Below are positions 1 through 15,011 of a stretch of DNA of 64,000 nt, one piece after another. This stretch comes from Buchnera aphidicola str. Ua (Uroleucon ambrosiae) (GTDB lineage: Bacteria; Pseudomonadota; Gammaproteobacteria; Enterobacterales; Enterobacteriaceae). The stretch covers positions 1-64,000 of the forward strand of contig NC_017259.1 of NCBI RefSeq assembly GCF_000225465.1, given 5' to 3'. The notes under the pieces were generated by a model. The model saw only the letters and a program-made list of their open reading frames with translations, did no database searches and had not been told where the DNA came from. The translations under genes and the position numbers were made by a program. Position 1 is the stretch's first letter. Every line of letters begins with the position of its first letter.

Positions 1-9
1 TTATCCACA
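1..9 (+). promoter_or_regulatory. oriC: DnaA box (TTATCCACA), probable edge of oriC
   Basis: The first nine bases match the strong DnaA box consensus TTATCCACA exactly. It lies 200 bp from mnmG (gidA), the gene next to oriC in enterobacteria, so the chromosome was probably numbered from its origin. Only one perfect box is visible. Any others would lie left of the window, at the far end of the circular sequence. The match is seen directly; the role as origin is inferred. Confidence 0.6.
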
Positions 10-24
10 GATTTTGTCTTGACT

Positions 25-59
25 AATAATAATAAGTATTATTATTTTTTTTTTTTTTT
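25..59. repeat. AT-only inverted repeat followed by a T15 run, origin-proximal
   Basis: Two 10-base arms, AATAATAATA (25-34) and TATTATTATT (37-46), are perfect inverted repeats around a two-base centre. They run straight into 15 consecutive T (45-59). This could be the easily melted unwinding element of the origin, or a terminator-like hairpin with a U tract for transcription entering from the left. The sequence alone does not decide. The rest of 60-200 is AT-rich spacer with the mnmG ribosome binding site GAAAGG at 186-191. Confidence 0.4.
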
Positions 60-200
60 AATTAATTAAAGATTAAAACAAATCTAAAAATAAAAAAAAT
101 ATCTTTTTTTAAGACTTTATGTTTGATATTAACATGTGTTATCTTTAATTAAATATTAATAATATTTTGATTAGTTTATTTTCTTGAAAGGTTTTATTTT

Positions 201-2084
201 ATGTTGCGTTTAAATCATTTTGATGTAATTGTTATTGGTGGAGGTCATGCTGGTATAGAAGCATCTATGGCTTCAGCTAGAATGGGCTGTCAAACATTAT
301 TATTAACTCAAAAAATTACAGATTTAGGTGTGTTGTCCTGTAATCCAGCTATTGGAGGGATTGGAAAAAGTCATTTAGTGAAAGAAATAGATGCATTAGG
401 AGGTGTGATGGCTCAGGTAATTGATTATTCGGGGATTCAATTTAGAATTTTAAATTCTAGAAAAGGTCCTGCTGTCAGATCTACTAGAGCTCAAGCAGAT
501 AGATTGCTTTATAAAAAAAATATAAAAAAATTTTTAACAAAACAAAAAAATTTATTAATTTTAGAAAAAGAGGTAAAAGATTTAATTATTAAAAATTATA
601 CTGTGATAGGTATTGTGACACATGACCAAATTAATTTTTATTCAAAATCGGTGATATTAGCAACAGGTACATTTTTAGGTGGGAAAATACATATAGGATT
701 GAATAGTTATTCATCTGGGAGAATGAATGGAAAAGCTTCTGTAGATTTATCTATTCGTTTGAGAGAATTATCTTTGCGAGTGAATAGATTAAAAACTGGT
801 ACGCCACCTCGTATTGATATTAACAGTATTAATTTTCATGATTTATTTGTGCAATATAGTGATGTTCCTACACCAGTTTTTTCATTTATAGGAGATGTTT
901 CAAATCATCCTAAACAAATACCATGTTATTTAACACATACTAATGAAAAAACACATGAAATAATACGCAATAACTTACATCAAAGTCCAATTTATGAAGG
1001 TTTAATAAAAAGTTTAGGACCTAGATATTGTCCTTCTATTGAAGATAAAATTGTGCGATTTCCTGAAAAAAAATCACATCAAATATTTTTAGAACCTGAA
1101 GGGTTATCTAGCATGATAATATATCCTAATGGTATTTCAACTAGTCTGCCATTAGAAGTTCAAGAACAAATAGTACATTCAATAAAAGGTTTGGAAAATT
1201 CCAAAATTATTACTCCTGGATATGCTGTTGAATATGATTTTTTTGATCCAAAAGATTTAAAATTAACTTTAGAAAGTAAATTAATTAAAAGATTATTTTT
1301 TGCTGGTCAAATTAATGGAACAACAGGTTATGAAGAAGCTGCAGCACAAGGATTATTAGCAGGTTTAAATGCAGGATTAAAATCAAAAAATATTAAAAGT
1401 TGGTTTCCTAAACGTCATCAAGCATATTTAGGTGTTTTAGTTGATGATTTAACGACACAGGGTACGAATGAACCGTATAGAATGTTTACTTCACGTGCAG
1501 AGTATCGCTTGATATTAAGAGAAGATAATGCGGATTTACGTTTAACTGAAATTGGTCGTAAGTTTGGTTTGATTAATGATGCAAGATGGATACGTTATAA
1601 CAGAAAAGTATGTAATATTGAAAAAGAAATGAAGCGTTTAAATAATATTAAAATACATCCTATGTCATCTGATGCTAAAATTTTGAATAAATTATGTAAT
1701 ATTAATTTAGTTGAGTCGAAAAGTATAGCTGAATTATTAAAGCGGCCAGAAATTAAATATCAACAGTTAGAACAATTAAGCAATTTTAAAAAAAGTGTGT
1801 ATGATTTACAAGTAGTTGAACAAATAGAAAATGAAATTAAATATGAAGGTTATATTAAAAGACAATCAGAAGAAATTTATCGACATTTAAAAAATGAAAA
1901 CACTTTTCTATCAGATATTTTTGATTATCAAAAAATCAAAGGTTTATCTTCTGAAGTCGCTAAAAAATTGAATGATTATAAACCATTATCTATTGGACAA
2001 GCATCACGTATTCCTGGTATTACGCCAGCGGCGATATCAATTTTATTAATTTATTTAAAAAAAACCAGTCTTATTTGTGTATAA
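201..2084 (+). CDS. mnmG: tRNA uridine 5-carboxymethylaminomethyl modification enzyme MnmG (GidA)
   Basis: FAD-dependent enzyme which, with MnmE, installs the cmnm5 group on the wobble uridine (U34) of tRNAs reading split codon boxes. At 627 residues it is essentially the E. coli length (629). The N-terminal dinucleotide-binding motif GGGHAG is at residues 13-18, the conserved CNPAIGG at 47-53, a second motif [11 protein letters not shown] at 156-166, and the catalytic-loop cysteine of [11 protein letters not shown] at 277. The ATG start follows GAAAGG at good spacing. Its partner gene mnmE lies at 16680, so both halves of the complex are kept. Its position beside the origin is ancestral. Confidence 0.97.
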   Translation: MLRLNHFDVIVIGGGHAGIEASMASARMGCQTLLLTQKITDLGVLSCNPAIGGIGKSHLVKEIDALGGVMAQVIDYSGIQFRILNSRKGPAVRSTRAQADRLLYKKNIKKFLTKQKNLLILEKEVKDLIIKNYTVIGIVTHDQINFYSKSVILATGTFLGGKIHIGLNSYSSGRMNGKASVDLSIRLRELSLRVNRLKTGTPPRIDINSINFHDLFVQYSDVPTPVFSFIGDVSNHPKQIPCYLTHTNEKTHEIIRNNLHQSPIYEGLIKSLGPRYCPSIEDKIVRFPEKKSHQIFLEPEGLSSMIIYPNGISTSLPLEVQEQIVHSIKGLENSKIITPGYAVEYDFFDPKDLKLTLESKLIKRLFFAGQINGTTGYEEAAAQGLLAGLNAGLKSKNIKSWFPKRHQAYLGVLVDDLTTQGTNEPYRMFTSRAEYRLILREDNADLRLTEIGRKFGLINDARWIRYNRKVCNIEKEMKRLNNIKIHPMSSDAKILNKLCNINLVESKSIAELLKRPEIKYQQLEQLSNFKKSVYDLQVVEQIENEIKYEGYIKRQSEEIYRHLKNENTFLSDIFDYQKIKGLSSEVAKKLNDYKPLSIGQASRIPGITPAAISILLIYLKKTSLICV

Positions 2085-2209
2085 TGATTATAATCAATGT
2101 ATATTAGGTCATAACTATTTAATAATATCTTTAATTAAAAATTTGATTTTAATTCATTTAAAATACATAATTATTTTCTTTAGAATAATAATTCTTTAAA
2201 ATTAACTAT

Positions 2210-2239
2210 TTGCTGAATGTATTTTTTTTATTGTATAAT
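2210..2239 (+). promoter_or_regulatory. Putative sigma-70 promoter of the atp operon
   Basis: TTGCTG (2210-2215) is followed after 18 bases by a perfect TATAAT (2234-2239), 42 bases before the atpB start. It is the best promoter-like pair in the 196-bp mnmG-atpB spacer. In E. coli the operon begins with atpI, which is absent here, so transcription probably starts directly ahead of atpB. The match is seen; activity is inferred. Confidence 0.5.
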
Positions 2240-2247
2240 TTCTTTAA

Positions 2248-3382
<1,135 letters not shown>

Positions 3383-3460
3383 TTATGTGTTTTTTTTAAA
3401 TTTATATAAAATTATATTAAGAAACAAAATTTTGTTGTATTTGTTTGAAATACTAATAAG

Positions 3461-3491
3461 ATCTTTACGTTTTTTTAGATAGCGTAAAGAT
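3461..3491 (+). repeat. Intercistronic stem-loop between atpE and atpF
   Basis: ATCTTTACG (3461-3469) and CGTAAAGAT (3483-3491) form a perfect 9-bp stem with a 13-base loop. The 12-base palindrome ACAAAATTTTGT lies just upstream (3424-3435). No U tract follows, so it does not look like a terminator. A role in mRNA stability or in setting the high atpE yield relative to its neighbours is possible but is inference. Confidence 0.5.
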
Positions 3492-3523
3492 TAATTTTTA
3501 TTCGAATGTAAGGGCGCATTACT

Positions 3524-4033
3524 GTGAATCTTAATGCTACAATTATCGGACAAGCTATTTCATTTATTTTATTTGTTTGGTTTTGTATGAAGTATGTCTG
3601 GCCACCTATTATTTTAGCTATTGAGACTAGACAAAAAGAAATAGAAGAATCATTAATAAATTCTAAAAAAGCTAAGGATGAACTAGGTATTATTCAAAAA
3701 AAAATAGAACAAAATATTTTAGAATCTAAAAAACAAGCGTCTAATATTTTACATGAAGCAAATAAACAAAAAGTTTTAATATTAGATGAAGCAAGAACAA
3801 ATGCGTTGTTAGAAAGTAAGAAAATTATTCTCAATGCTCAATCTGAAATAGATGTTAATATTATGAATGCACGTGAAAATTTATATAAAGAGATTGTAGA
3901 TTTATCAATTTTAATTGCAAGCAAAATTATTAAAAAAAATATTTCTAAAAATGATAATATTCACTTTTTAGATGATCTTGTTGTTTCTTTAAAAAAGGTA
4001 AAAAATAATGTCTGTAATAGATACTATTTCTAG
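3524..4033 (+). CDS. atpF: ATP synthase Fo subunit b
   Basis: Peripheral stalk subunit: one N-terminal membrane helix (about residues 5-25) followed by a long charged coiled coil that reaches delta. The start is GTG, the same unusual start used in E. coli, and the N-terminus MNLNATI is conserved. At 169 residues it is longer than E. coli (156). The last 13 residues, through NVCNRYYF, lie out of frame over the start of atpH, a 26-base overlap. One A fewer in the A6 run just before would end the protein at SLKR, so a homopolymer shift probably moved the stop codon. Function should not depend on the tail. Confidence 0.95.
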   Translation: MNLNATIIGQAISFILFVWFCMKYVWPPIILAIETRQKEIEESLINSKKAKDELGIIQKKIEQNILESKKQASNILHEANKQKVLILDEARTNALLESKKIILNAQSEIDVNIMNARENLYKEIVDLSILIASKIIKKNISKNDNIHFLDDLVVSLKKVKNNVCNRYYF

Positions 4034-4541
4034 ACCTTATGCTCAAGCTATTTTTCAAATAGCTCTTCAAAATAATAATATTAAAGAATGGAAAAATATT
4101 TTAATTTTTATCAATTTAATTGCTTCTTCAAAAAAAGTTAGCGGTTTTTTATCAGGAGCCCTTTCATCAAAAGATTTAGCATTAGCATTTATTACAATTA
4201 GTAATAATATCATAAATGAATGTGGAAAAAATTTAATTAAATTATTAGCTGCAAATCAACGTTTAAATATTATAAATAATATATTAAAACAATTTTTGCT
4301 ATTAGAAGCTGATTATAAAAATATTTTAATTATTAAATTAAGTACCGCGTTTGATTTACAAGACAAGTATATTATTAAAATACAAAAAATATTAGAAAAT
4401 TTTTTTTTAAAAAAAACGAAATTATTATTTACAGTGAATCCGCAGATATTAGGTGGTATAATTATTAAAATAAATGATACTGTTTTTGATTTTTCTATTC
4501 AAAATCATCTTAAGCAATTGTCTGAAGATTTAAATTTTTAA
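4008..4541 (+). CDS. atpH: ATP synthase F1 subunit delta
   Basis: Connects the top of the alpha3beta3 hexamer to the b-subunit stalk. The 177 residues match the E. coli length, with the family N-terminal signature SRPYAQAIF at residues 8-16 and a conserved C-terminal region around GGIIIKIND. The ATG at 4008 lies inside the 3' end of atpF, so the two may be translationally coupled. The atpA start follows 11 bases after its stop. Sequence divergence is higher than for alpha, beta or c, as is usual for this subunit. Confidence 0.96.
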   Translation: MSVIDTISRPYAQAIFQIALQNNNIKEWKNILIFINLIASSKKVSGFLSGALSSKDLALAFITISNNIINECGKNLIKLLAANQRLNIINNILKQFLLLEADYKNILIIKLSTAFDLQDKYIIKIQKILENFFLKKTKLLFTVNPQILGGIIIKINDTVFDFSIQNHLKQLSEDLNF

Positions 4542-4552
4542 GAGAATAATAC

Positions 4553-6094
4553 ATGCAATTAAATTCTGTAGAAATTAGTGAATTAATTAAAAAAAGAATA
4601 GTTCAATTTGAAATTTTTAATCAATCTTATAATGAAGGCACAATTATTTCTGTCAGTGATGGTATCATAAGAATCAATGGTCTCTCTGACGTTATGTTAG
4701 GCGAAATGATTTCGTTATCTAATGATGAATATGCAATTGCTTTAAATATAGAACGGGATACGGTTGGAGCAGTAGTGATGGGACCTTACTTTCATATTAC
4801 TGAAGGAATGAAAGTACGGTGTACGGGTAAAATTTTAGAAGTTCCAGTTGGATCTAATTTACTTGGTCGAGTTGTGAATACATTAGGTTCTCCTATTGAT
4901 GGAAAAGGTTCAATTAAAAATGATGGATATTTTCCAGTAGAAAATAATGCGCCTGGAGTAATTGATCGACAGTCTATTAATGAACCTATGCAAACTGGTT
5001 ATAAAATCATTGATGCAATGATTCCTATTGGTCGAGGGCAACGCGAATTAATTATTGGAGATAGACAAACTGGTAAAACAGCACTTGCCATTGATACAAT
5101 TATTAATCAGAAAAAATCTGGAATAAAATGTATTTATGTTGCTATTGGACAAAAATTATCTACTACCATTGATGTTGTTAAAAAATTAGAAGAAAATAAT
5201 GCTTTATTTAATACTATCGTAGTAGTTGCTTCCGCTGCAGAGGCTGCTGCTTTGCAATATTTATCACCGTATTCTGGTTGTGCAATGGGGGAATATTTTA
5301 GAAATATAGGAGAAGATGTTTTAATTGTGTATGATGATCTTTCAAAACATGCTATTGCATATCGTCAAATTTCTTTATTATTGCGTAGACCACCAGGTAG
5401 AGAGGCTTTTCCAGGAGATATATTTTATCTGCATTCTCGTTTATTAGAAAGATCAGCGCGTGTGTCGTTAAAATATATAGAGCATATGAATCAAAATAAA
5501 ATTTTTCAAAAAAAAACAGGTTCTATTACAGCTTTACCAATTATTGAGACGCAAGCTGGAGACGTATCTGCATTTGTTCCTACTAATGTAATTTCTATTA
5601 CAGATGGCCAAATTTTTTTAGAAGCAAGTTTATTTAATTCAGGTATTCGTCCTGCTGTAAACCCTGGTATATCTGTATCTCGTGTAGGTAGTGCTGCACA
5701 AAGTATGATCATTAAAAAATTGTCTTCTGGTATTCGTACAGCATTAGCACAATATCAAGAATTAGCAGCATTTGCTCAATTTTCATCTGATTTAGATGAA
5801 ATAACTAGAAAACAATTAAATCATGGTCAAAAAATTACAGAATTTTTCAAACAAAAACAATATAATCCATTATCGATTGCCGAACAAAGTCTTATACTTT
5901 TTATTATTGAAAATAATTTTCTTAATGATGTTTCTATAGATCAAATTATGAGATTTGAAAAAGATATATTAGTGTATGCTAAACATTATTATTTTGAAGA
6001 TATGCAAAAAATCAATTTTAAGGGTCATTTTGACGTTTTTGTAGAAGAAACTTTTAAAAAATTAATTACTAATTTTAAAAAAAATCAATTTTAA
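4553..6094 (+). CDS. atpA: ATP synthase F1 subunit alpha
   Basis: Non-catalytic nucleotide-binding subunit of the F1 hexamer. Length is 513 residues, identical to E. coli. The P-loop GDRQTGKT is at residues 169-176. The family signature region with the arginine finger, [13 protein letters not shown], is intact near residue 370. The N-terminal beta-barrel and C-terminal helical domains are full length. It sits mid-operon with an 11-base gap upstream and 32 bases before atpG. Nothing suggests decay. Confidence 0.98.
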   Translation: MQLNSVEISELIKKRIVQFEIFNQSYNEGTIISVSDGIIRINGLSDVMLGEMISLSNDEYAIALNIERDTVGAVVMGPYFHITEGMKVRCTGKILEVPVGSNLLGRVVNTLGSPIDGKGSIKNDGYFPVENNAPGVIDRQSINEPMQTGYKIIDAMIPIGRGQRELIIGDRQTGKTALAIDTIINQKKSGIKCIYVAIGQKLSTTIDVVKKLEENNALFNTIVVVASAAEAAALQYLSPYSGCAMGEYFRNIGEDVLIVYDDLSKHAIAYRQISLLLRRPPGREAFPGDIFYLHSRLLERSARVSLKYIEHMNQNKIFQKKTGSITALPIIETQAGDVSAFVPTNVISITDGQIFLEASLFNSGIRPAVNPGISVSRVGSAAQSMIIKKLSSGIRTALAQYQELAAFAQFSSDLDEITRKQLNHGQKITEFFKQKQYNPLSIAEQSLILFIIENNFLNDVSIDQIMRFEKDILVYAKHYYFEDMQKINFKGHFDVFVEETFKKLITNFKKNQF

Positions 6095-6126
6095 AACAAG
6101 AGTCATCAATTGAATATGAGAATATA

Positions 6127-6999
6127 GTGACTAGTACAAAAGAAATTAGACATAAAATTGCAAGTGTTGTTAATACAAAAAAAATTACAAAAGCTATGGA
6201 AATGGTTGCAGTATCTAAAATGAGAAAAACTGAAGATAGAATGAAAGCTAGTCAACCATATGCTGATATTATTAAAAAAGTAATTAATCATGTTTTACAA
6301 GGTAATTTAGAATATAAACATATATATTTAAAAAAAAGAGTCGTAAAACGTATTGGTATGATTATTATATCTACTGATCGAGGATTATGTGGTAGTTTAA
6401 ATACTAATCTTTTTAAAAACGCATTATTGAAGATTCAAGAATTTGCTAAAATAAATATTCCATGTGATTTAATATTATTTGGTTTAAAAAGCTTATCAGT
6501 ATTTAAACTATTTGGAAGTCATATTCTTTCTGAAATAAGTAGTTTAGGAGAATATCCTAGTTTGAATAAAGTAATGAATTCTGTTCAAATAATATTTAAT
6601 AAATACCAATTAGAACAAATTGATAAAATTTTTATTGCTTATAATAAATTTCATAATAAAATGTTTCAATATCCTCAAATTACTGAATTACTACCTATTT
6701 CTAATATGCAATATAAAAATATAAACTGTAAAAATTGGGATTATTTATATGAACCAGAGTCAAAAATAATTTTAGATACTTTATTTAATCGATATATTGA
6801 ATCACAGGTATATCAAAGTATTTTAGAAAATATTGCAAGTGAACAAGCAGCTCGTATGATTGCTATGAAAAAAGCAACAGATAATAGTGCTGATCGTATT
6901 AAAGAATTACAATTAATTTATAATAAAGTTCGTCAAGCTAATATTACTCAAGAATTAACGGAAATTGTTTCAGGTGCATCTGCTATTTCAACTGATTGA
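6127..6999 (+). CDS. atpG: ATP synthase F1 subunit gamma
   Basis: Central rotating shaft of F1. The 290 residues compare with 287 in E. coli. Both conserved ends are present: KEIRHKIASV near the N-terminus and ELTEIVSGASA at the C-terminus, the two helices that form the shaft. The start is a GTG at 6127. The ATG just upstream (6116) is in another frame and stops after three codons. The next gene, atpD, begins 29 bases downstream behind GAGG. Confidence 0.96.
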   Translation: MTSTKEIRHKIASVVNTKKITKAMEMVAVSKMRKTEDRMKASQPYADIIKKVINHVLQGNLEYKHIYLKKRVVKRIGMIIISTDRGLCGSLNTNLFKNALLKIQEFAKINIPCDLILFGLKSLSVFKLFGSHILSEISSLGEYPSLNKVMNSVQIIFNKYQLEQIDKIFIAYNKFHNKMFQYPQITELLPISNMQYKNINCKNWDYLYEPESKIILDTLFNRYIESQVYQSILENIASEQAARMIAMKKATDNSADRIKELQLIYNKVRQANITQELTEIVSGASAISTD

Positions 7000-7013
7000 A
7001 AATTTTTATTTGA

Positions 7014-8426
<1,413 letters not shown>

Positions 8427-8452
8427 TATTAAAAAAATAAATTGGGTATTTT

Positions 8453-8869
8453 ATGAGTTTTTATTTAGATGTTGTTAGTTTAAAAGAACGTATTTTTTCA
8501 GGTTTAGTAAAAAAAATACGAGTCACTGGAAGTGAAGGTGAATTAGGTATTTATCCAGGACATACTCAATTGTTAAGTATTATTAAACCAGGAATGATAT
8601 ATATACATCACACAACAGATAAAAAAGAAGAATGTATTTATATATCAGGAGGAATATTAGAAATACAACCATCTGTTGTATCTATTTTAGCCGATATAGC
8701 TATTCGTGCTGTTAATTTAGATCGTAATCGTATTTTAAAGAATAAACATAATGCTGAAAAAGATATCAAAAACCAAAATAAAAAAATAAAAAAAGATGAT
8801 ATTTTATTAACAATTTCTCAAGAAATTGCAAAATTACGTGTACTTGAAATGATGGATAAATGCAAATAA
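8453..8869 (+). CDS. atpC: ATP synthase F1 subunit epsilon
   Basis: Regulatory foot of the central stalk. The protein has 138 residues (E. coli 139) with an N-terminal beta-sandwich carrying [13 protein letters not shown] and a lysine-rich C-terminal helical hairpin. It is the last gene of the operon, 26 bases after atpD. A hairpin terminator follows at 8879-8907. In E. coli glmU and glmS come next; here gyrB, convergent, follows instead and glmUS lie at 25400-28681. Confidence 0.96.
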   Translation: MSFYLDVVSLKERIFSGLVKKIRVTGSEGELGIYPGHTQLLSIIKPGMIYIHHTTDKKEECIYISGGILEIQPSVVSILADIAIRAVNLDRNRILKNKHNAEKDIKNQNKKIKKDDILLTISQEIAKLRVLEMMDKCK

Positions 8870-8878
8870 TAATTCATC

Positions 8879-8907
8879 TTTCGCGGCTGGTTTTGTCCTG
8901 CCGCAAA
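8879..8907. terminator. Hairpin between convergent atpC and gyrB
   Basis: GCGGC (8883-8887) pairs with GCCGC (8900-8904), with GG/CC (8889-8890, 8897-8898) extending the stem across a T-T mismatch and TTT/AAA flanking it. It is one of the few GC-rich patches in the window and sits exactly between two convergent genes, so it probably ends transcription from both sides. Tails are only moderately T-rich. Confidence 0.6.
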
Positions 8908-8933
8908 TATTAAAAAATATTATATTTAAAACA

Positions 8934-11378
<2,445 letters not shown>

Positions 11379-11391
11379 TTAAAATTATTTT

Positions 11392-12498
11392 TTAATATTT
11401 TAATAACATCACTATGTATATAGTTGAAGCATCATGTTCTGCTTCAATTTGAATTGAATTATTAGAATTATTGAGAAATAAAAGAATATTTTCACTACTA
11501 ATAGAATTTAGTATATCTAATATATAATAAACATTAATTGATATTTTTATTGAAGGACCAATATAATTTATATTAAATGTATCTTTTGCTGTTTCTTCTT
11601 CTTGATTATCAGATAATACTTTAAATTGGTTATTTTTAATATATATCTCTACTCCACAAAATTTTTCATGTGTTAAAATAGAAGCACGTAATAGCGATTG
11701 TTTTAATAATGCACAATTTAAAATAATACCATTGTTTTTTTTTTTTAAAAATAAACCATTATAATTAGGAAATTTTCCTTCGATTAATTGTGCAGTAAAT
11801 ACTAATTGTTCTATATATATTCTAATACTATTTTTACCAATTAAAATTTTTATTAATTGTCTAGAAATATTTAATAATTTATATAATTCTATAATTCCCT
11901 TTCTTGTCATGATGATTGAAAAAGATTCTATTTTTTGTTTTTTTGTTAAAAGAGTATGGGTCATTCCCAAACGATAGCCGTCTGTAGCTACCATATACAA
12001 TGAATTATTTATTATTTCTAATAACATACCATTTAAATAGTAACGTACATCTTGTTTCCCCATAGAAAAATGAGTTTTTTCTATCATTTCTTTTAAAATA
12101 TTTGAATCAATATAAAATTCTGAAATATGATGAAAATTATTATGATTTGGAAAATTATCAGCCGGTAAAGTTCTTAAGATATATTGACTGGTATCAGAAA
12201 TTATATGCATTTTATTTGCATGTAATTCTATATTTATATTTGATGAATTTAACGAATTTCGGCAGATATCTAAAAGTTTTCGACTAGAAACAGTAGTATT
12301 TCCTGATACATAATGTTTGATTAATTTAATATTTGCGATTAATTCTATTTCTAAATTTGTTGTAGTTAATGACAAGATATCATCTTTAATAGAAATTAAT
12401 ATGTTTTCTAATATAGGAAAAGAAATATTTTTTGTGATAAATCGGTTTATTTTTTGTAAATTTTGAGTAAAAATTTTATTGTTTATATTAAATTTCAT
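11392..12498 (-). CDS. dnaN: DNA polymerase III sliding clamp (beta)
   Basis: Ring-shaped processivity clamp for the replicative polymerase. Length is 368 residues (E. coli 366), covering all three clamp domains. The motif VATDGYRLG is present and conserved. The C-terminus ends IYIVMLLKY, where the E. coli protein ends in a hydrophobic pocket strand with MPMRL; the pocket sequence is therefore somewhat diverged. It starts four bases after the dnaA stop codon, so the two are surely cotranscribed and may be translationally coupled. Confidence 0.96.
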   Translation of the reverse strand: MKFNINNKIFTQNLQKINRFITKNISFPILENILISIKDDILSLTTTNLEIELIANIKLIKHYVSGNTTVSSRKLLDICRNSLNSSNINIELHANKMHIISDTSQYILRTLPADNFPNHNNFHHISEFYIDSNILKEMIEKTHFSMGKQDVRYYLNGMLLEIINNSLYMVATDGYRLGMTHTLLTKKQKIESFSIIMTRKGIIELYKLLNISRQLIKILIGKNSIRIYIEQLVFTAQLIEGKFPNYNGLFLKKKNNGIILNCALLKQSLLRASILTHEKFCGVEIYIKNNQFKVLSDNQEEETAKDTFNINYIGPSIKISINVYYILDILNSISSENILLFLNNSNNSIQIEAEHDASTIYIVMLLKY

Positions 12499-12502
12499 AT
12501 GA

Positions 12503-13867
12503 TCACATTGATAAAGTGTTAATTAAATTTAAAAAATCTTTTTTAATTTCATTACTTTCTGTTATTAATTGTTCGATCTTACGACATGCATGTAATACTG
12601 TAGTATGATCTCTTCCATTAAAAGAATTTCCTATTTCGGGTAAACTATGACAAGTTAATTTTTTTGCCATTGCCATAGCAATTTGTCTTGGACGCGCGAT
12701 TGAACGCGAACGTTTTCTAGATAATAAATCACTAACTTTAATTTTATAATATTCTGCAACTGTTTTCTGAATATTATTAATAGTAACAAGTTTTTTTTTG
12801 AGAGCAAGTATATCTCTTAGCGCTTTTCGAGCAAAATCTACAGTAATAGTACGATGAGTAAAACGAGAATTAATAATTACTCGATTAAGAGCACCTTCTA
12901 ATTCACGGACATTAGAACTTAAATTTTGAGCAATAAATACAGCAACTTCATTAGATAAAGTGATATTTTTTTCATCAGCTTTTTTAATCAGAATAGCTAC
13001 TCGAGTTTCTAACTCTGGTGGATCTATAGCAACAGTTAAACCCCAACCAAATCTTGATTTTAGACGATCTTCAACACCATTAATTTCTTTAGGATAACGA
13101 TCAGAAGTTAAAATAATTTGTTGATTTCCTTCTAATAATGTATTAAATGTATGAAAAAATTCTTCTTGTGAACGTTCTTTATGTGCAAAAAACTGAATAT
13201 CATCAATAAGTAATACATCAACAGAACGATAGTATAATTTAAATTTTTCAATAGAATTATTTTTTAATGCTTTTACCATATCTTGAACAAAACGTTCAGA
13301 GTTAATATAAATGATTTTAATATTATATTTATGTAATAAAATTCCATTTCCTATAGCATGTAGTAAATGAGTTTTACCTAATCCTGTTGCTCCATATAAA
13401 AATAACGGATTATAAGAATGACCAGGTTTTTTAGCTACTTGAAATGCTGCAGATCGTGCTAGTTGATTAGATTGTCCTTCTACAAAATTTTCAAAATTAT
13501 GTTTGTTGTTAATATTAGAATGATAAGAAATATTTTTAAATATTGGAATATTATTCCAGATTAATTTGTTATCTGTATTAAAAGTATTGTTTAAAATGTT
13601 GTTTTTTAAATGTTTCTCTTTATAAATTTGATATATTTTAAATTTAATTAATGGAGAATTAGAACCACAAAAATCTTGTAGTATTTTTTTTAAATGAATT
13701 AAGTATTTATCTTGTACCCAGTCTAAAACAAATTCATTCGGAGCATATATTTCTAAGATATTATTGTTTAGTTTGGCTTTCAGAGAGCGTATCCACATAC
13801 TAAACTCTGTGGTAGAAAGCTCATCTTGTAACCGGTCAAGACACTGTTTCCAAATACAAAGTGACAC
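12503..13867 (-). CDS. dnaA: Chromosomal replication initiator DnaA
   Basis: AAA+ initiator that binds DnaA boxes and opens the origin. I take the GTG at 13867 as start: it gives MSLCIWKQC, matching the E. coli GTG start, and is preceded at six bases by GGAG. A longer reading from a TTG at 13879 would overlap that site. The 454 residues carry Walker A GATGLGKT (159-166), Walker B LLIDD (219-223) and the domain IV signature [14 protein letters not shown]. The linker domain II is short and Asn-rich. The matching DnaA box lies at position 1. Confidence 0.97.
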   Translation of the reverse strand: MSLCIWKQCLDRLQDELSTTEFSMWIRSLKAKLNNNILEIYAPNEFVLDWVQDKYLIHLKKILQDFCGSNSPLIKFKIYQIYKEKHLKNNILNNTFNTDNKLIWNNIPIFKNISYHSNINNKHNFENFVEGQSNQLARSAAFQVAKKPGHSYNPLFLYGATGLGKTHLLHAIGNGILLHKYNIKIIYINSERFVQDMVKALKNNSIEKFKLYYRSVDVLLIDDIQFFAHKERSQEEFFHTFNTLLEGNQQIILTSDRYPKEINGVEDRLKSRFGWGLTVAIDPPELETRVAILIKKADEKNITLSNEVAVFIAQNLSSNVRELEGALNRVIINSRFTHRTITVDFARKALRDILALKKKLVTINNIQKTVAEYYKIKVSDLLSRKRSRSIARPRQIAMAMAKKLTCHSLPEIGNSFNGRDHTTVLHACRKIEQLITESNEIKKDFLNLINTLSM

Positions 13868-14318
13868 GGTAGACTCCAAGATCGAACAAAATTAATAAAA
13901 ATAAAATTTAAAATATTTTTATTTCTTATATATTGATGTTGATATATATAATTTTACACAAAACATTAATATAAAATTGTATGTTTTTATATTAAAAGTT
14001 ATACAATCTAAGATTGGTGAATATACTGAAAAAGGATATAATATATTATTGAGATATTTTATTTATCTAAAGAAGTGATTTTAGATGCACTTTTATTATT
14101 AATAAAAGTATATTCATCATAACAGAATACAAAATGAAAAATATTTTTTTTATATAAATTCATTCTAAATATATTGTTATAATTAAATATTGTTATAAAT
14201 ATTTTTATATATATCTATTTTATACAATAAAGTTAATTGACTATATCATTTAGAATAATTAATCTTAGTAAGATACAATATTGTGATTTTTTTATTAAAA
14301 TAGTTAGGTAAAATTATA
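13868..14318. other. Divergent dnaA/rpmH intergenic region
   Basis: A 451-bp AT-rich spacer that must hold promoters for dnaA (leftward) and rpmH (rightward). I see no perfect DnaA box in it, so the dnaA autoregulatory box known from E. coli is not recognisable. A 9-bp hairpin, ACTTTTATT / AATAAAAGT with a three-base loop, is at 14089-14109. I found no open frame worth calling. Confidence 0.6.
14237..14265 (+). promoter_or_regulatory. Possible sigma-70 promoter of rpmH-rnpA
   Basis: TTGACT (14237-14242) lies 17 bases before TAATCT (14260-14265). The -35 element is good (5 of 6), the -10 poor (3 of 6). It is 53 bases upstream of rpmH. Chance matches are common at this base composition. Confidence 0.3.
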
Positions 14319-14462
14319 ATGAAACGAACTTTTCAACCTTCAATATTAAAACGTAATCGTTCACACGGATTTAGAGCGCGTATGGCCACTAAAAATGGTC
14401 GTTATATTTTATCACGAAGACGAGCTAAATTAAGAACACGTTTAACTGTTTCTAGCAAGTAA
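14319..14462 (+). CDS. rpmH: 50S ribosomal protein L34
   Basis: Small, very basic protein of the large ribosomal subunit. The open frame encodes 47 residues starting [18 protein letters not shown] and ending VSSK, nearly identical to the 46-residue E. coli protein. It is divergent from dnaA and followed 15 bases later by rnpA, the universally conserved rpmH-rnpA arrangement. The frame is easily missed because it is so short. Confidence 0.97.
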   Translation: MKRTFQPSILKRNRSHGFRARMATKNGRYILSRRRAKLRTRLTVSSK

Positions 14463-14477
14463 TAGGTTATTAATATT

Positions 14478-14822
14478 ATGTTTAATTATTTTTTTAAAAG
14501 GAATAAACGATTATTATATTCTATACATTTTAAACATGTTTTTGATAAACCATGTCAAAAATATAATACTTTAGAAATTAGTATTTTAGGGCGTGTTAAT
14601 ATTTTAGGGTATCCTAGATTAGGTCTTAGTGTACCTCGAAAAAATATTAAATATGCTCATAATCGTAATTTAATTAAACGTTTAGTTCGTGAAACTTTTC
14701 GTTTATTGCAATATAAATTACCATCAATGGATTTTATAGTGATAGCTCAAAAAAACATTATTTATTTAAATAATAAATGTGTTATAGAGATGTTAAATAA
14801 TTTATGGTCTCATTATTATTAA
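14478..14822 (+). CDS. rnpA: Ribonuclease P protein component
   Basis: Protein cofactor of the RNase P ribozyme, which trims the 5' leaders of pre-tRNAs. The 114 residues (E. coli 119) include the family RNR-type motif in HNRNLIKRLVRETFR and the downstream MDFIVIAQK strand. The basic C-terminal tail of the E. coli protein is absent; the protein ends LWSHYY. yidD, which usually overlaps the end of rnpA, is missing, leaving a 189-bp spacer before yidC. Confidence 0.96.
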   Translation: MFNYFFKRNKRLLYSIHFKHVFDKPCQKYNTLEISILGRVNILGYPRLGLSVPRKNIKYAHNRNLIKRLVRETFRLLQYKLPSMDFIVIAQKNIIYLNNKCVIEMLNNLWSHYY

Positions 14823-14888
14823 TTTTATTATATACAATTTTAAATTATTTATAGAAAAGATAATTGTTTTATCTTGTTATGTATATGT

Positions 14889-14920
14889 TTTATAAGCTTA
14901 TTTATTTATAAGCTTATTTA
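14889..14920. repeat. Perfect 16-bp tandem duplication
   Basis: The unit TTTATAAGCTTATTTA occurs twice back to back, at 14889-14904 and 14905-14920. Each copy contains the palindrome ATAAGCTTAT, so the pair can also fold as a hairpin. It lies in the spacer left by the lost yidD. It probably arose by replication slippage; no function is evident. Confidence 0.75.
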
Positions 14921-15011
14921 ATAATATAATATATTACTAAAGTGACATCTGTAAATTTAAGTAAATAATATAATTGACCTTTAAAATTAAAAATAAAAGT
15001 GAATATTAATT

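Noticed and set aside
13868..13879. TTG start four codons upstream for dnaA
   Set aside because: It overlaps the GGAG ribosome binding site of the conserved GTG start.
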